From positions 1,054,001-1,118,000 of the forward strand of contig JAGVRJ010000015.1 in the NCBI GenBank assembly GCA_019059635.1: a stretch of DNA of 64,000 nucleotides, written 5' to 3'. A program made the position numbers and the translations under genes. The DNA is from Proales similis (lineage: Eukaryota > Rotifera > Eurotatoria > Ploima > Proalidae). Below the pieces are notes generated by a model that saw nothing but the letters and a program-made list of their open reading frames with translations, made no database searches and had not been told where the DNA came from. Positions 9,959-20,851 of this stretch are shown in pieces (within the stretch, counting starts at the first letter, position 1; the number at the start of each line of letters is the position of its first letter).

Positions 9959-12328
9959 CTAGCCGACGATCAAGTTTGACAGGTTGGGCGAGGTCAAAAC
10001 TTGGTTGAGCTGGCTGATAAGGGTGAGCACCTGGTGAACGAGCGAGTCGATTCCTCGTTTGCCGAAGGTGGGCAGAATTCCGTTCTCCGAAATGCCGACT
10101 GGTTTTAATCAAGTTTCAGCGGGAAACGTCTCGCAAAGAGAGAAAAACTGCGTCTAGTTACCAAGGATGGTGGCAAGATGAAAAGCAGCGGCTATTCGAA
10201 GCGTTTGATGATTGAAAAGGAATTGAACGTGAAAACGGTTGCTGGGGCAATCTTACTCTGAACAGCTGAATCGATGGTGTTGAAAATGCTGCTGCCGATG
10301 TTTGAGAGGATTCCCTTTGAATTGCCGTTTCCGGAAAGGCTGACTATAAACCAGACAAAGAGTCGAAATGGTGATCGCCTGAAGAATACAAGTTTAATTA
10401 CGGAGAGCCAAAGTGGCTTGAAGACCGAGTTCTTTTAATGGTTCGTTAGAAGCTGTCAAGGCTTGTCTTCCTGTACGGCTTACGCTGGATGATCTGATCA
10501 AGACTGGACTGGCCTGCAGAGATCAAATTCTGGATAGCGGTCTGTCCGAGCTGGGTCAAGTTGTCCAACAGGCCACTGAAGAATCGGGCCTCGAGCTCAG
10601 CGTCTCGCTTGCCTTGAGAAACTTGGACTAAGAAATACCAATAAGACTCAGCCATGTTTTGATCAAAAGTCATTTTTAAATTTACGGAGAGCCAAGGTGG
10701 CTTGAAGACCGATTTCTATTTATGATTCGTTAAAAGCTGTCAAGGCTTGTATTCCTGTACGGCTTACGCTGGATGATCTGGTCGAGGCTTGACTGGCCAA
10801 CGGTGATCAGGTTCTGGAGGGCAGTCTGGCCAAGCTGGGTCAAGCTGTCCAAAAGTCCGCTAAAGAATTTGATATCTTCTTCAGCGTTTCGTTTTCCTTG
10901 CGAAATCTCCACTAGATTTAGCCTTTTTAGTTATTGAAATCAAATTCCCGTTCTGCACAGTCTTACAAAGGGCAAGAGTAGCCTGGAGGCCGAGCTCTAA
11001 TTAGTTAAAATAACGTTGACAAAATCAATAAATTGATATTATTGTGCAAAGCATACGCTGGATGATCTGATCAAGACTTGATTGGCCAGCAGAGATCAAG
11101 TTCTGGATAGCGGTCTGTCCGAGCTGGGTCAAGTTGTCCAACAGGCCACTGAAGAATCGGGCCTCGAGCTCAGCGTCTCGCTTGCCTTGAGACACTTGGA
11201 CTAAGAAATGTGCACGAAACTCAGTCAAGGTTTGGTCAAATAAAGTTTTGAATTCAATTTACGGAGAGCCAAGGTGGCTTGAAGACCGATTTCTATTTAT
11301 GATTCGTTAAAAGCTGTCAAGGCTTGTATTCCTGTATGACTTACGCTGGATGATCTGGTCGAGGCTTGACTGGCCAACGGTGATCAGGTTCTGGAGGGCA
11401 GTCTGGCCAAGCTGGGTCAAGCTGTCCAAAAGTCCGCTAAAGAATTTGATGTTTTCCTCAGCGCTTCGCTTGCCCTGCGAGATTTCCACTATTTTTGGTC
11501 TTTTTAGTGATAACGAGCAAAAATTTCCATTTACAAACTGCCTTACAAAGGGCAAGAGTAGCCTGGAGGCCGAGCTCTAGTGAGCAAATTGGATGATCAC
11601 CGATTCAAAATATTCATATAAATGTAAAATGCATACGCTGGATGATCTGATCAAGACTTGATTGGCCAGCAGAGATCAAGTTCTGGATAGCGGTCTGGCC
11701 AAGCTGAGTCAAGCTGTCCAACAGGCCGCTGAAGAATCGCGCCTCGAGCTCGGCGTCTCGTTTGCCTTGAGACACTTGGACTAAGAAATGCCTTTTCTAG
11801 TAATTATCTTACACACAAAACTCTTAAAAAGTATTTACTCAAAGCCTGAGTGGCAGCAAGACCGATTTCTTGATTTTGTAGTTATTTAGCTTTGCAGTTA
11901 GAAATAGAACAGGAATATGTAGTTTACGCTGGATGATCTGGTCGAGGCTTGACTGGCCGACGGTGATCAGGTTCTGGAGGGCAGTCTGGCCGAGCTGGGT
12001 CAAGTTGTCCAAGAGACCAGCGAAGAATTTGACGGCTTCTTCGGCCTCTCGCTTGCCAATTCCGTTCTCCGCAATGCCAGCAACGAACAAAGCACCCATG
12101 AGAGCGATCGCTTCAATTCAAAACATGAATTGCTCAAACTGCAGCTGTCCTTTAGTGTTGGCAAAGCTTACAGGAGGCAAAGTTGTTGATCGGCTCAGCA
12201 ATTATGTTATTCCAAAAGTCCACAAGGATGCCTTTGACTTGCTCGACTTTTTGCTCGTGGCTTTGAACGGCCATGCCCGACACCGAGATGGCAAGGCATG
12301 CCACAATGCATACAATAAATGTTTTCAT
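9959..12328 (-). CDS. Secreted repeat protein encoded by a tandem exon array with GKR sites
   Basis: Not a family I recognise; 498 aa. Sixteen exons in coding order: 12172-12328, 11928-12110, 11839-11868, 11637-11780, 11547-11576, 11345-11488, 11263-11292, 11057-11200, 10967-10996, 10768-10911, 10686-10715, 10484-10627, 10402-10431, 10257-10343, 10162-10191, 9959-10098. All introns are phase 1 and about 55-75 bp. A signal peptide (starting MKTFIVCIVACLAIS) is followed by five 58-aa repeats, each made from one 30-nt and one 144-nt exon, flanked by diverged units. Each repeat contains SQGKR-(A/N)AE-like text and the helix-like FFSGLLD and LTQLGQTA, ending DQIIQR. Type A exons read SQGKRDAELEARFF; type B read SQGKRxAEExIKFF, and they alternate A-B-A-B-A. 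The repeated Gly-Lys-Arg would be a dibasic cleavage plus amidation signal if processed, which suggests, without proving, a polyprotein precursor; the segments look amphipathic. Confidence 0.75.
10402..11868 (-). repeat. Tandem duplication array, period about 577 bp
   Basis: The 144-nt exons at 11637, 11057 and 10484 are type A and nearly identical; those at 11345 and 10768 are type B and nearly identical. Spacing between like copies is 580, 573 and 577 bp, so the duplicated unit is a two-module (A+B) block with its introns and 30-nt exons. Introns are also similar between copies, which points to recent duplication or ongoing homogenisation. Confidence 0.85.
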
Positions 12329-12396
12329 AACTTTATAAGACGACGATTATGTCTAGAGAGCGAATGTATTCCGTCCGCCAATGCTCTGATCCAACA

Positions 12397-12402
12397 TTTA
12401 TA
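12397..12402 (-). promoter_or_regulatory. Candidate TATA box of the exon-array gene
   Basis: The minus strand reads TATAAA here, 69 nt upstream of the ATG at 12328. This would allow a short 5' UTR of about 40 nt. The assignment rests on position and consensus only. Confidence 0.35.
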
Positions 12403-12637
12403 CCTTCTGGCCAGATTGTCTGTCGAATTCTCACATGCGAGCGAGCGCTGTCTCCGCTTTATCTTTGCCATCTATTATCGACTCATGCGAATGGTTCGAT
12501 TTACGTTTTATTTAAATTTTTTCTTGCCCCTCTCCACTCCCGATCTAGAACATGGAAATTTATAAATAGAAAAGCGGAGAAAAGAAGAGAGAGAGAGAGA
12601 GAAAGCGAGAGGGAGGAAATGGCCAGGGCAAACGGAC

Positions 12638-13216
12638 TTAGTCGTAATAGGTGGCAAAGACAGTAGCTACTGCGTACAGGGAATTGTTTTCAAACACCAC
12701 ACTGCAGCTGTTGTCAGTGTCCGGGTTCCAGAGGCAACGAGAGGCGGCCACAACACTGTTGCCAAGCTTCTGTCCGATGCTCACGTTGACAATCAGCTTG
12801 TAGCGTTTGTAGACGATCGCCTTGATCTTTGACTTGATGTTGTCGCTGATGCTCTTGGCCAGCTCGCGGCATTTACTCGGCTCGTAGGCTAGATCGCTCA
12901 GGTAGGAGGAGAGCACATCGTCGAGAAGACGTTCCACCCGGCACACGTTAAACTTTTGCTCTTCACTCGGTCCCAACGCGTACGTGTTTTCCACTTTGCC
13001 ATGAAAGCTGTGTGGGTAGTGATCGGCGTTCGTCGATATTGAGTTGCGATTGGAGGCCCTTATCGATGCGATCGGATGCTCAAACTGAACGCTGTTCATT
13101 TGGCTCTGAAGCGAAACTGCCGAGCTGTGCATGCCTCTCGCTCGTTGTGATTGCAAAGTCGCATGGGCCAGTGCTGGCGCGATTCTTGACGTGCCGCCCT
13201 CTTGATTGCGCGACAT
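12638..13216 (-). CDS. Tctex1-domain dynein light chain protein
   Basis: Intronless 192-aa protein with a disordered N-terminal half and a C-terminal Tctex1 domain (about residues 78-192). The domain shows the family order: FNVCRVERLLDDVL, YLSDLAYEP, a CRELAKSISDNIK helix, YKLIVNVSIGQ strand, SRCLWNPDTD, and the closing FENNSLYAVATVFATYY. This pattern matches the TCTEX1D1/TCTEX1D2 group (DYNLT5/DYNLT2B) rather than the short DYNLT1. Such proteins are light chains of axonemal or intraflagellar dyneins; the exact orthologue cannot be settled by eye. The ATG at 13216 is the only one giving the full frame. Confidence 0.88.
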   Translation of the reverse strand: MSRNQEGGTSRIAPALAHATLQSQRARGMHSSAVSLQSQMNSVQFEHPIASIRASNRNSISTNADHYPHSFHGKVENTYALGPSEEQKFNVCRVERLLDDVLSSYLSDLAYEPSKCRELAKSISDNIKSKIKAIVYKRYKLIVNVSIGQKLGNSVVAASRCLWNPDTDNSCSVVFENNSLYAVATVFATYYD

Positions 13217-14362
13217 TATCTAACCAAAGCAAAATGCGTTCAATTTTCTAACAAATCTTCGCAGACAAACACAGCCGGGCGAGAGAGGGAGAAAAAGAGA
13301 AAATTTGAGCGGACGGTTCTGAGAACATCAAAACAGACGGCTTGGTCTTGTGAATTGAAAAAAGAAAATCGATCAGCGAGTAAATAGAAAAGCATTCGGG
13401 CAGAGAGGACGAGATGAACGCGACAACTACCAGCACTAAATAGGCGTCTCTCAAAAATCGAAAGCTTATTTCCGCCTCAAATTGAAATAAATTGAAGAGG
13501 CACTCTCTTTACAGGATCAGGCCACTTCAAGGCCCAATCGCTAGCCTAAACGACGCTAGTTTGTCTTGTTCCACGTATGTGTGAATCAGAGCCGGCGGGT
13601 GTTTGAATCTGAGCTGGCGTGTGTGTCTAAAGAATAAAACCGAATCCAGATCCTTTCATAATTCCGTGCTCCTTTCGAAACATATTATTTAGGCCGGTAG
13701 TCATAGTGTCGCTATTTGAATAGTCGATCATCATATCTAGGATGCTTGAATATACATATGTGTGCAACTGAATGAAATTAACGTCGATGATGATGGCGAG
13801 GATGACGACGAAAACAATGGGGACAACAAGAGCGCGTGACAAGACGGGCAGATCGGCTTAACTTGCCCGGCTCGTTTGACGTCCGGCCTGGCTCAGTTGG
13901 CTGGCAATTAGGCACTGCAAAGTTTCGTTCGTTTTCCTCTTTTCTCAATATTTCTCAAAATATTTTCTCCTCTCCAGCTTAGCTCGCCTCTGCTCAAACT
14001 CGAGCCAAACGCAGCTTATGTGTCGCGAGATGCCGATTCATTAAAACTCATCGATTCGTCCGTACGCACGAGCTATTTGCGCAAAATAGAGCTCAAGCCT
14101 TAGCAGCAGCAACCATAATCAAAACGAAATATCAACTCAAATGATCAAACCTGTTTTTATTTTGCCGATTGCTCTTATCGACTAGTGACCCACATTTATG
14201 ACCCGCTGCGGAGAAAAGAGACTCGTTGTCGACGAGGGTTTCTGTATCCGCAGGCAACACACGGTAGTCAACAGCGAACAACCACCAAAGTCAAATGAAG
14301 TGAGAAACGCCAGTTCGAAAATGTGCGCAGCCGATTGGCCGAGATTTATTCGCGTTGTTCGA
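13217..14362. other. Intergenic, no gene found
   Basis: About 1.15 kb with no supported exon. It is AT-rich. One minus-strand frame at 13627-13842 looks membrane-like but lacks an ATG and has no family resemblance. Confidence 0.45.
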
Positions 14363-15582
14363 TCAAGAATAGTTGTCGCCAGCATTCAGGGCGATCGATT
14401 CTGATTTGGTTTGGCACAGCTCGTCAACGTTGCCTATCAAGCGGCTGTTCTTGGTCAGCTTGTTCAAGTTCTTTCTGGATATGGGCTTTTCGTATAGGCC
14501 CTTGTGAATCAAGTACTCCTTGCTCTGATGCGGCTGGGCTCCGTTTTCGAACTGATACTGGCACAAGGCACGCAAGGCGTTCACCAGCATCTCGTCAATC
14601 TGTTAGAGCGACGGTTAGAGCACAAGACCGCGGCGATGGTGATCATTCTCACCTCGGGCCGACGTTCGATGGTGGCCAGCACCAAAGACACAGACTCGAG
14701 CGTGGACAAGGAGAATTCGCGCGGCTGGGTTCGGATTGTGTAGGCACTGGTTGCGTTCGTGTCTAATTTGATCTAAAATAAATCGACACAAGACTGCGAT
14801 GAGTCGACTGTGTTTGTGAGCTCAGCCGATCGAAGAAGGCAAACATGATCGGCCGATTCGAAAATAAGCACTCTGACTTTGATCCGCACCTGTTTGAGTC
14901 GTTGTATGCTCGGGTTGGTGTAGTAAATGCCACTCGCCTGACTCCAAGTGCCGTCGATTACAATCACGTTGAAGCGGTGACTGTCGCTGGGATCGCATTC
15001 TGCCTCCACTTGTTCCCTGACCTGGTCGAGCGAGAACGCGTTGTCGGACGGAAACAACACAAAAGTGTTGGGACTTTCAAACACCTCGGCCAACTGTGGG
15101 AATCTTTACATGGACGCCAATCGTCACAGTTGGCTGCTGTTCAATTCGAACAAGAGCTCACTTTTCGACGTTGAATCGGCGCGATTTGATTATCTCAAAG
15201 TTGTGCGGCCTCAGACATTTCTCCAATATTCGCGTTGTTCGCAAACACCTTTTTTGCTGATCGATCAAACGCGCGTTTATGAAATTAGTTCAAGCGAGAC
15301 TGGCTAACAAGCGATACCTCGTTGGGGTGTTGGAAAACCCAGACTTTGACGTTTCGACTTATTTCGATGGGCGAATCAGGCATGTGAGCACAAAGACACA
15401 CTTTGGCGGGTCGTCTGTTTTTTTTTTTTTTGTAAATTTAAGTAGAAACTAACGAATCAGAATCATAATGCGCTCTCTCACTCGCATTTCAAACATGAAT
15501 CTCTTTTGCTCGTCTGCACTTGCTCACTCAGGCCGTCGGTCATTTGACTCAACGCACTAAAGTAGTCGGCTTCCGTGTCCAT
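14363..15582 (-). CDS. DTWD2: tRNA-uridine aminocarboxypropyltransferase (DTW domain)
   Basis: 287-aa orthologue of DTWD2 (human about 298 aa), which transfers the aminocarboxypropyl group from S-adenosylmethionine to uridine of tRNA (acp3U). Exons in coding order: 15482-15582, 15318-15414, 15162-15256, 14890-15103, 14653-14772, 14363-14599; all phases close. Visible signatures are a zinc-type CLKCERPAKVCLC near residue 33, VFQHP, the signature DGTW (VIDGTWSQA), RLKQ, YTIRTQP, and the C-terminal ALCQYQFENGAQPHQSKEYL block followed by GLYEKP. The exon 3/4 junction was set by the KFPQLAEVFESPNTF match to the human YPEL segment, giving a donor of GTGAGC and an acceptor ending TAAAG. Only two of the six exons sit in long ORFs. 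Confidence 0.9.
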
Positions 15583-15962
15583 TTGCTGCTCGCTAGTCGT
15601 CGACTCGGTGCTCTTTGACTTTTAAGCCGCATGCGTATAGTGAGGCTGTCGCATTGAAATATACTTCTGAATCGCCCGCACGCAAATCCAGTGCGGCATT
15701 TATGCTAATGGCAATAGATTGCAAGCCAATGACGATAAATTCGATTCATACGTTCGCATAATTTGCCAATAAACGAACGAGTCGTGAATTCCTCATTGCC
15801 GGCGAACAAGAACCCAAAATGCCAAAGTAGAGAGTGAGCGCGTGAAAGAATCAGAGAAAGAGAGACAGACAGACAAAGGGAGAAAGATAGCGAGATAGTT
15901 AATTTTGTTGTTTTGAATGCATTGATGACTCGGAAACTCGTTCATTTCATTTGAAAAAAAAA
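15583..15962. other. Divergent promoter region
   Basis: About 380 bp between the divergent starts of DTWD2 and NHE8. It contains a GA-rich tract near 15850-15895. No gene is seen. Confidence 0.45.
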
Positions 15963-18088
15963 ATGAAAAGCAACTTTAGACAACTAATAGGTAGCATCAA
16001 GATTATGAGAAAGAACTTGAAGATCGTAGTCTTGGTGTGCATCGGTGTGCTGGTTACAGCTGCCTCATGCCTAGCGCCTCAGCTCAACTTGGAGAAGCGC
16101 GCCGTGGAAGTGGAAGTGCCTGCCAACACCACAGACATGCCGTCGCCGTTGGTTCAAGTCGAAGCCGAACATCGACACTCGTGGACCGCGTTCTTCATCC
16201 TCTGCGTTCTGGGTAAGTTGGCCCATGCCAGTCTAGACGAGCAGCGATTCAGTCAACTTGTAAAATTAGGCTTGTCCATTCTGCTTATTCACTTCCTGAT
16301 TCAGACGAGGTTCCATTACCTGCCGGAGAGCGTGGCCGTTGTTTGTCTGGGCGCAATAATCGGCCTAGTGCTCAAACTTCTCTCGCACTGGAACATCTCC
16401 GACTGGTCCAAGCAAGAAGCATTCACGCCCACTCTTTTCTTTCTGGTCTTGCTGCCGCCGATTATATTCGAGTCCGGCTACAACATGCACAAGGGCAACT
16501 TTTTCCAAAACATCGGCTCCATCATGGTGTTTGCCATATTCGGCACGGCAATCAGCGCAGTGGTCATGGGCGCCGGCATATTCGTATGCGGCAAGATCGG
16601 ACTAACGTACGAGCTGAGCGCTCGAGAGAGTTTTTCTTTCGGCTCGCTAGTCTCCGCCGTCGACCCGGTGGCCACACTGGCCATATTCAATGCACTTGAC
16701 GTCGATCCAGTGCTCTACATGTTGGTGTTCGGCGAGAGCATCTTGAACGACGCAGTCGCCATCGTGCTCACCAACACAATAATGACTCTGTCGAACACGA
16801 CGGCCGGCTTCTTTCACGTCCTAGGCTACATAATCTCCAGGTTCTGCCTCACCTTTTTCGCCTCGGCTCTCATCGGCTGCCTGTTCGCAGTGGCCAGCTC
16901 GCTTCTCTTCAAATACATCAACCTGCGCAAGACGCCGTCGCTCGAGATCGCGTTCATGTTCATATTTGTCTATTTGCCGTACGTGTTCGCCGAGGCCATG
17001 AAAATTTCCGGCATCATGGCCATCTTGTTCGCCGGCATAGTCATGTCCCACTACACGCATTTCAACTTGTCGTCCGTCTCACGCATCACGGTCCAGCACA
17101 TATTTCGAATGCTCTCGTTTGTATCCGAGACGGCCGTGTTCGCCTACCTTGGCCTCGCCATATTCAGCTTCAAGCACAAATTCGAACCCGCTCTGGTCAT
17201 TGTCAGCATTGTAATGCGTGCACTTTTTCCGTCGTCTTGGCCAAAATTCTAATTTTCGCTCGCTTCGAAGATCATGTGCCTGGCCGGACGAGCGGCCAAC
17301 ATTTTTCCGCTGGCCACTCTGCTCAACTACTTCAGAGAGCACAAGATCACCAAGAACATGCAGTTCATCATGTGGTTCAGTGGCCTGCGCGGAGCGATCG
17401 CGTTCGCTCTGAGTCTCAATCTGCCACTTGAGGACGATGACACGCGTCACGTGATCGTTACGTCCACCCTCATTCTGGTTCTGTTCACCACACTAGGCCT
17501 TGGCGGATCGACAATGCCGCTGCTCAAGGTAACAGGCTTCGAAACTTAAGTTCGCTCCAAAGTCTCGTCAATTCGCCTTCAAAGCTTCTGAACGCCAATC
17601 GAACCAGCAACAGACGACAGCGCTCTAGAATGGTGGCCATGAGCAAGACCCAAGAGTTTGGCAAATTGGGCAATCTGTTCGGCGAGGAGAACGGCGCCAA
17701 CAGGGAGAACGAAGATTCGGTGAACATTCAGATTCACAGTGGAGCAGCCCGGCTAAAGGGATTCGCCAGGCTTGACGAACGCTTTCTGCGTCCTTTTTTA
17801 ATCCGAAAGTTCACCGACGAAGAGCTGAGAGACGGCCAGTACACGATGAACAAGCTGACCAAAGAGTGGTTCGACGACGCCAACCAAGACTTGCACTCGC
17901 CGTCGTCGGCCATGGACCAGCAGGCGCCTGCCAAAGTGGTCTACAAGAAATCAAAAAATAGAGCCGGCAAACAAAAGCAGGCCGCCAGAGGCAATGAATC
18001 AAAAAACTTGCTTAAATCTGAACTGAACGTCTTGCTCGATTCAAACGACGACGACGACGACGACGAGAACGCCAATGGTCGTGATTAG
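15963..18088 (+). CDS. SLC9A8: Sodium/hydrogen exchanger 8 (SLC9A8)
   Basis: Multi-pass Na+(K+)/H+ antiporter of Golgi, endosome or apical membrane, 650 aa. Exons: 15963-16212, 16270-17210, 17271-17528, 17585-18088. The N-terminus has a hydrophobic segment typical of NHE8 signal or first helix. Conserved NHE text includes LPESVAVVCLGA, FFLVLLPPIIFESGY, SAVDPVATLAIFNAL, the ion-binding VFGESILNDAVAIVL (ND), and FSGLRGAIAFALSL. The C-terminal LKGFARLDERFLRPF segment is typical of NHE8, not of the endosomal NHE6/7/9 group. The tail ends in an Asp-rich run. The first intron (57 nt) is a multiple of three and has no stop, so it reads through; comparison with human NHE8 shows no counterpart to those 19 residues, so I treat it as an intron. 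Confidence 0.93.
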
Positions 18089-18484
18089 ACAAACGCTCGA
18101 TCGGACAGTCAAACAAACAAAACAGATCGTTTCAATGGATAACAATCTCATTTTAATATATTGAGCAATCTTGAATTCAATTTAATTTATTGCCGCCAAC
18201 TGCCAAAGTCGCTGTCGGCCTTCCTACGCAGGCTTTTGTGTTGGTTAATTTATTTCTAAATTTGTTAGCTCCATCATCTGTCTGTCGCAATCTAGCTTAA
18301 ATATTTGCATGTCAATCAATGGTTAAGTAATAAAGAGCTAAACACGCCAAATGGGCCATATATGGCGATTCGATTCATATATGAATCGAACGGTGTCGGG
18401 CGTGAAAGCTCAACTCTGACCACTCGATCAGCTGCGATCTAAACTCTAAGCGATTGGGGCATATAGCTGCTGGTTAGCTGCCGA
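18089..18484. other. Intergenic, no gene found
   Basis: AT-rich 3' flank of NHE8 and upstream flank of WWOX, with AATAAA-like words near 18330. A palindromic ATATATGGCGATTCGATTCATATAT-like patch lies near 18358-18385. No coding signal. Confidence 0.45.
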
Positions 18485-20520
18485 ATGGACCTTGAAGAGG
18501 AGGAAGGGCAGTTGCCCGAAGGCTGGGAGGAACGCGTAACCGACGACGGATTTGTCTACTATGCCAAGTGAGTGGTGCCCGCACGTGACGAGAGCAGCTA
18601 TCGATTGCTGCCAGGAATCGTTTAAATTCGCAGCAGAACGCAGATATGCCCTTGTCACTGGCGCCGTTTGATTAGCCATAATCTTGTCGAAATTCGATTT
18701 TATTTTCCCGAATTAAAAAGCCACGCGACCAAGAGCACACAGTGGGAGCATCCGGTGAGCAGCAAGCGCAAGAGACTTGTCGGAGGTAAGCAGCGTGTCA
18801 GCTTTAATTAAGCCACTCGTCCGCCCTATCATCAACACCCTCAACACCGTCATTATCTTGCTGCTCGCTGCTGTGGTTGCGCAGCTGCTGTCAGCATTCT
18901 CGAGCAGATTAGAAATTTGATTTTAGCCGCTTCCACTCGCTCAGAGTTTCATAACAGGCCGCGAATTGCTCAACACGATTTGCTTCTCTTAGAGTTACCC
19001 TACGGCTGGCAGCGAACGGTTCTTGACAATGGCCGCATTCTGTTTGTCGAGTAAATGAGCCTTTGTCCGTCTGCGCCATTTTTTTTTTCATTCGAATCGT
19101 GTCAAGCCACATAAACGAGCAGACATCGTATACCGATCCGCGTCTGGCGTTTGCCAACCAACGACGGGACGAGACACACACAATCGACATGAACGAGCTG
19201 AGCATTCACTCGCACGGCGCGACAGCAGAGGAGCTGCTCAAGTCAAAGAACCTGGCCGATCAAGTGGCCATAGTGACAGGCGCGAACCGAGGCGTTGGAC
19301 TTGAAATAGTCAGGGCTCTGGCCAAAGCCGGCTGCCAAGTTCTGGTCGCTTGCAGAGAGCTGCAAGCTGCTCAGGTCACGTGTGACCTGCTTCTCTCTCA
19401 ACGTGTAGGAAGTCATTCTGATCGCCAACTTGCTTCACTCTTTTGCATTCAAATTTGCCATCACCAAGTCCGATCTAAAGCTGATTCCGATGGAGCTCGA
19501 TCTAAGCTCGCTTGCCAGTGTCAAGTCGTTTGTTGACCGCTTCAAGCTCATGGAATTGTAAGCACTGCTTTCCAATTGGTCGTTGTTCGGAACTTGCCAC
19601 TGATTTGGCGACAAATTTGCAGAGAATTGAATTTGCTCTTTTTAAACGCGGCCGTTTTCGAGCTCAACCACACTAGGACGCAAGACGGACTGGAGTCAAT
19701 GTTCCAGGTCAACTACTTGTCCCAGTTCTATCTCACTCGGCTGTTGATGCAATCGCTGCACAAATGCAGCTCTCAGTCGCGTGTAATCATCACCTCGTGT
19801 GAATCGCATCGGTGAGTTCTAGCGGCGCAAAATGTTCACCTATTTCGTCGACTAAACGTTTCAATCCAGAGGCGGCGATTTGAGCAAATTCGACATCGCC
19901 GTCAGCAAACTCGACTTACAAGCGCATGAATTCAATTTTCTTCAAGCCTACTGCAATTCGAAGCTTTGCATAACTCTGTTCGCCAACGAGCTAAACAGAC
20001 GCCTGAACAAGATGAATTCGAGTAAGTCGAGCGACCGCCACTCAGCTACGGACCCTTTTCACTCAATTTGCTCGCTCAATCAGACGTATTGTGCAAGTCT
20101 TGTCATCCCGGTAACATGCTTCCGTCGCGGCTATTTGACAAATGGGCGCCCTACAGATACTTGAGCCTATTCATAAATCGCTTCTCCAAGACCCTGGTAT
20201 GTACCTAGCTCGAATCGTTCGCAATTGGCTCCGACGGCTAATGCTTCGACTTTAAGCCACAAGCAGCCGCCTCTCCGGTTTATCTGGCCTGCGAGAGTGC
20301 TCGCTTGCTCAAGAGAGACGCCTTCTACTGGAACGACTTGTACGAATGTCCCGCGTCCGAGTCGGCCAGGGACAGCATATTGGCTTATCGACTGTGGGAG
20401 ATTAGCGAGCGAATACTAATCGAAAAGACGAGCATGTTCGACACGTTTCTGAAGAATGGCGACCAATTTTCCTCATACACACTGATTGACGAAGAGACCG
20501 AAGCCGAGCCAGCTCGATAG
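18485..20520 (+). CDS. WWOX: WW domain-containing oxidoreductase
   Basis: 446-aa orthologue of the tumour suppressor WWOX (human 414 aa), with two WW domains followed by a short-chain dehydrogenase. Exons: 18485-18567, 18721-18785, 18993-19050, 19107-19374, 19409-19557, 19623-19811, 19870-20021, 20084-20196, 20257-20520. WW1 (about 10-45) has LPEGWEERVTDDG and TQWEHP; WW2 (about 50-85) has LPYGWQR and TSYTDPRLAF, with Tyr in place of the usual second Trp, as in human WW2. The SDR part has the cofactor motif TGANRGVGLE, NAAVF, the catalytic serine region SCESHR, and YCNSK (YxxxK). HPGN follows. Five of the nine exons are too short to stand out as ORFs. The intron before exon 5 is only 34 nt (19375-19408), the shortest I accept here. 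Confidence 0.92.
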
Positions 20521-20851
20521 TCGCAATCCGTTCGAATTCGTTCTTTTCTTCTTCTTTCGCTCAAATCGAATGAGCACAACTTAATCTTTACTTCAATAAA
20601 TCTGCGGGGGGGCTATCAGTCTCTGCTGTTCCTAAACTTTTCTTTTCCAAAAACAAATGAATTTCTAAACAAACAAACAGATATTGGGAGTCGGGCAAAA
20701 ATTTAAATTTTTTTTAAAGCTAAGTGCTTCTACTCAATTATGCAGTCTGATGCCAGTTTCTATTTAAAACGAGCGGAGGTTTAGGCAGCGTTTTCAGTCA
20801 AGAACGGAGAGTTGGCAAGGACTTTTTGAAAAAGCGATTCAGAAGCCGACA

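Noticed and set aside
10402-11868. CRISPR-like or satellite repeat array
   Set aside because: The repeats are coding exons with conserved splice sites and reading phase inside one animal gene.
13627-13842. 71-aa minus-strand frame with a hydrophobic start
   Set aside because: It begins with TTG, has no splice context and no resemblance to any family.
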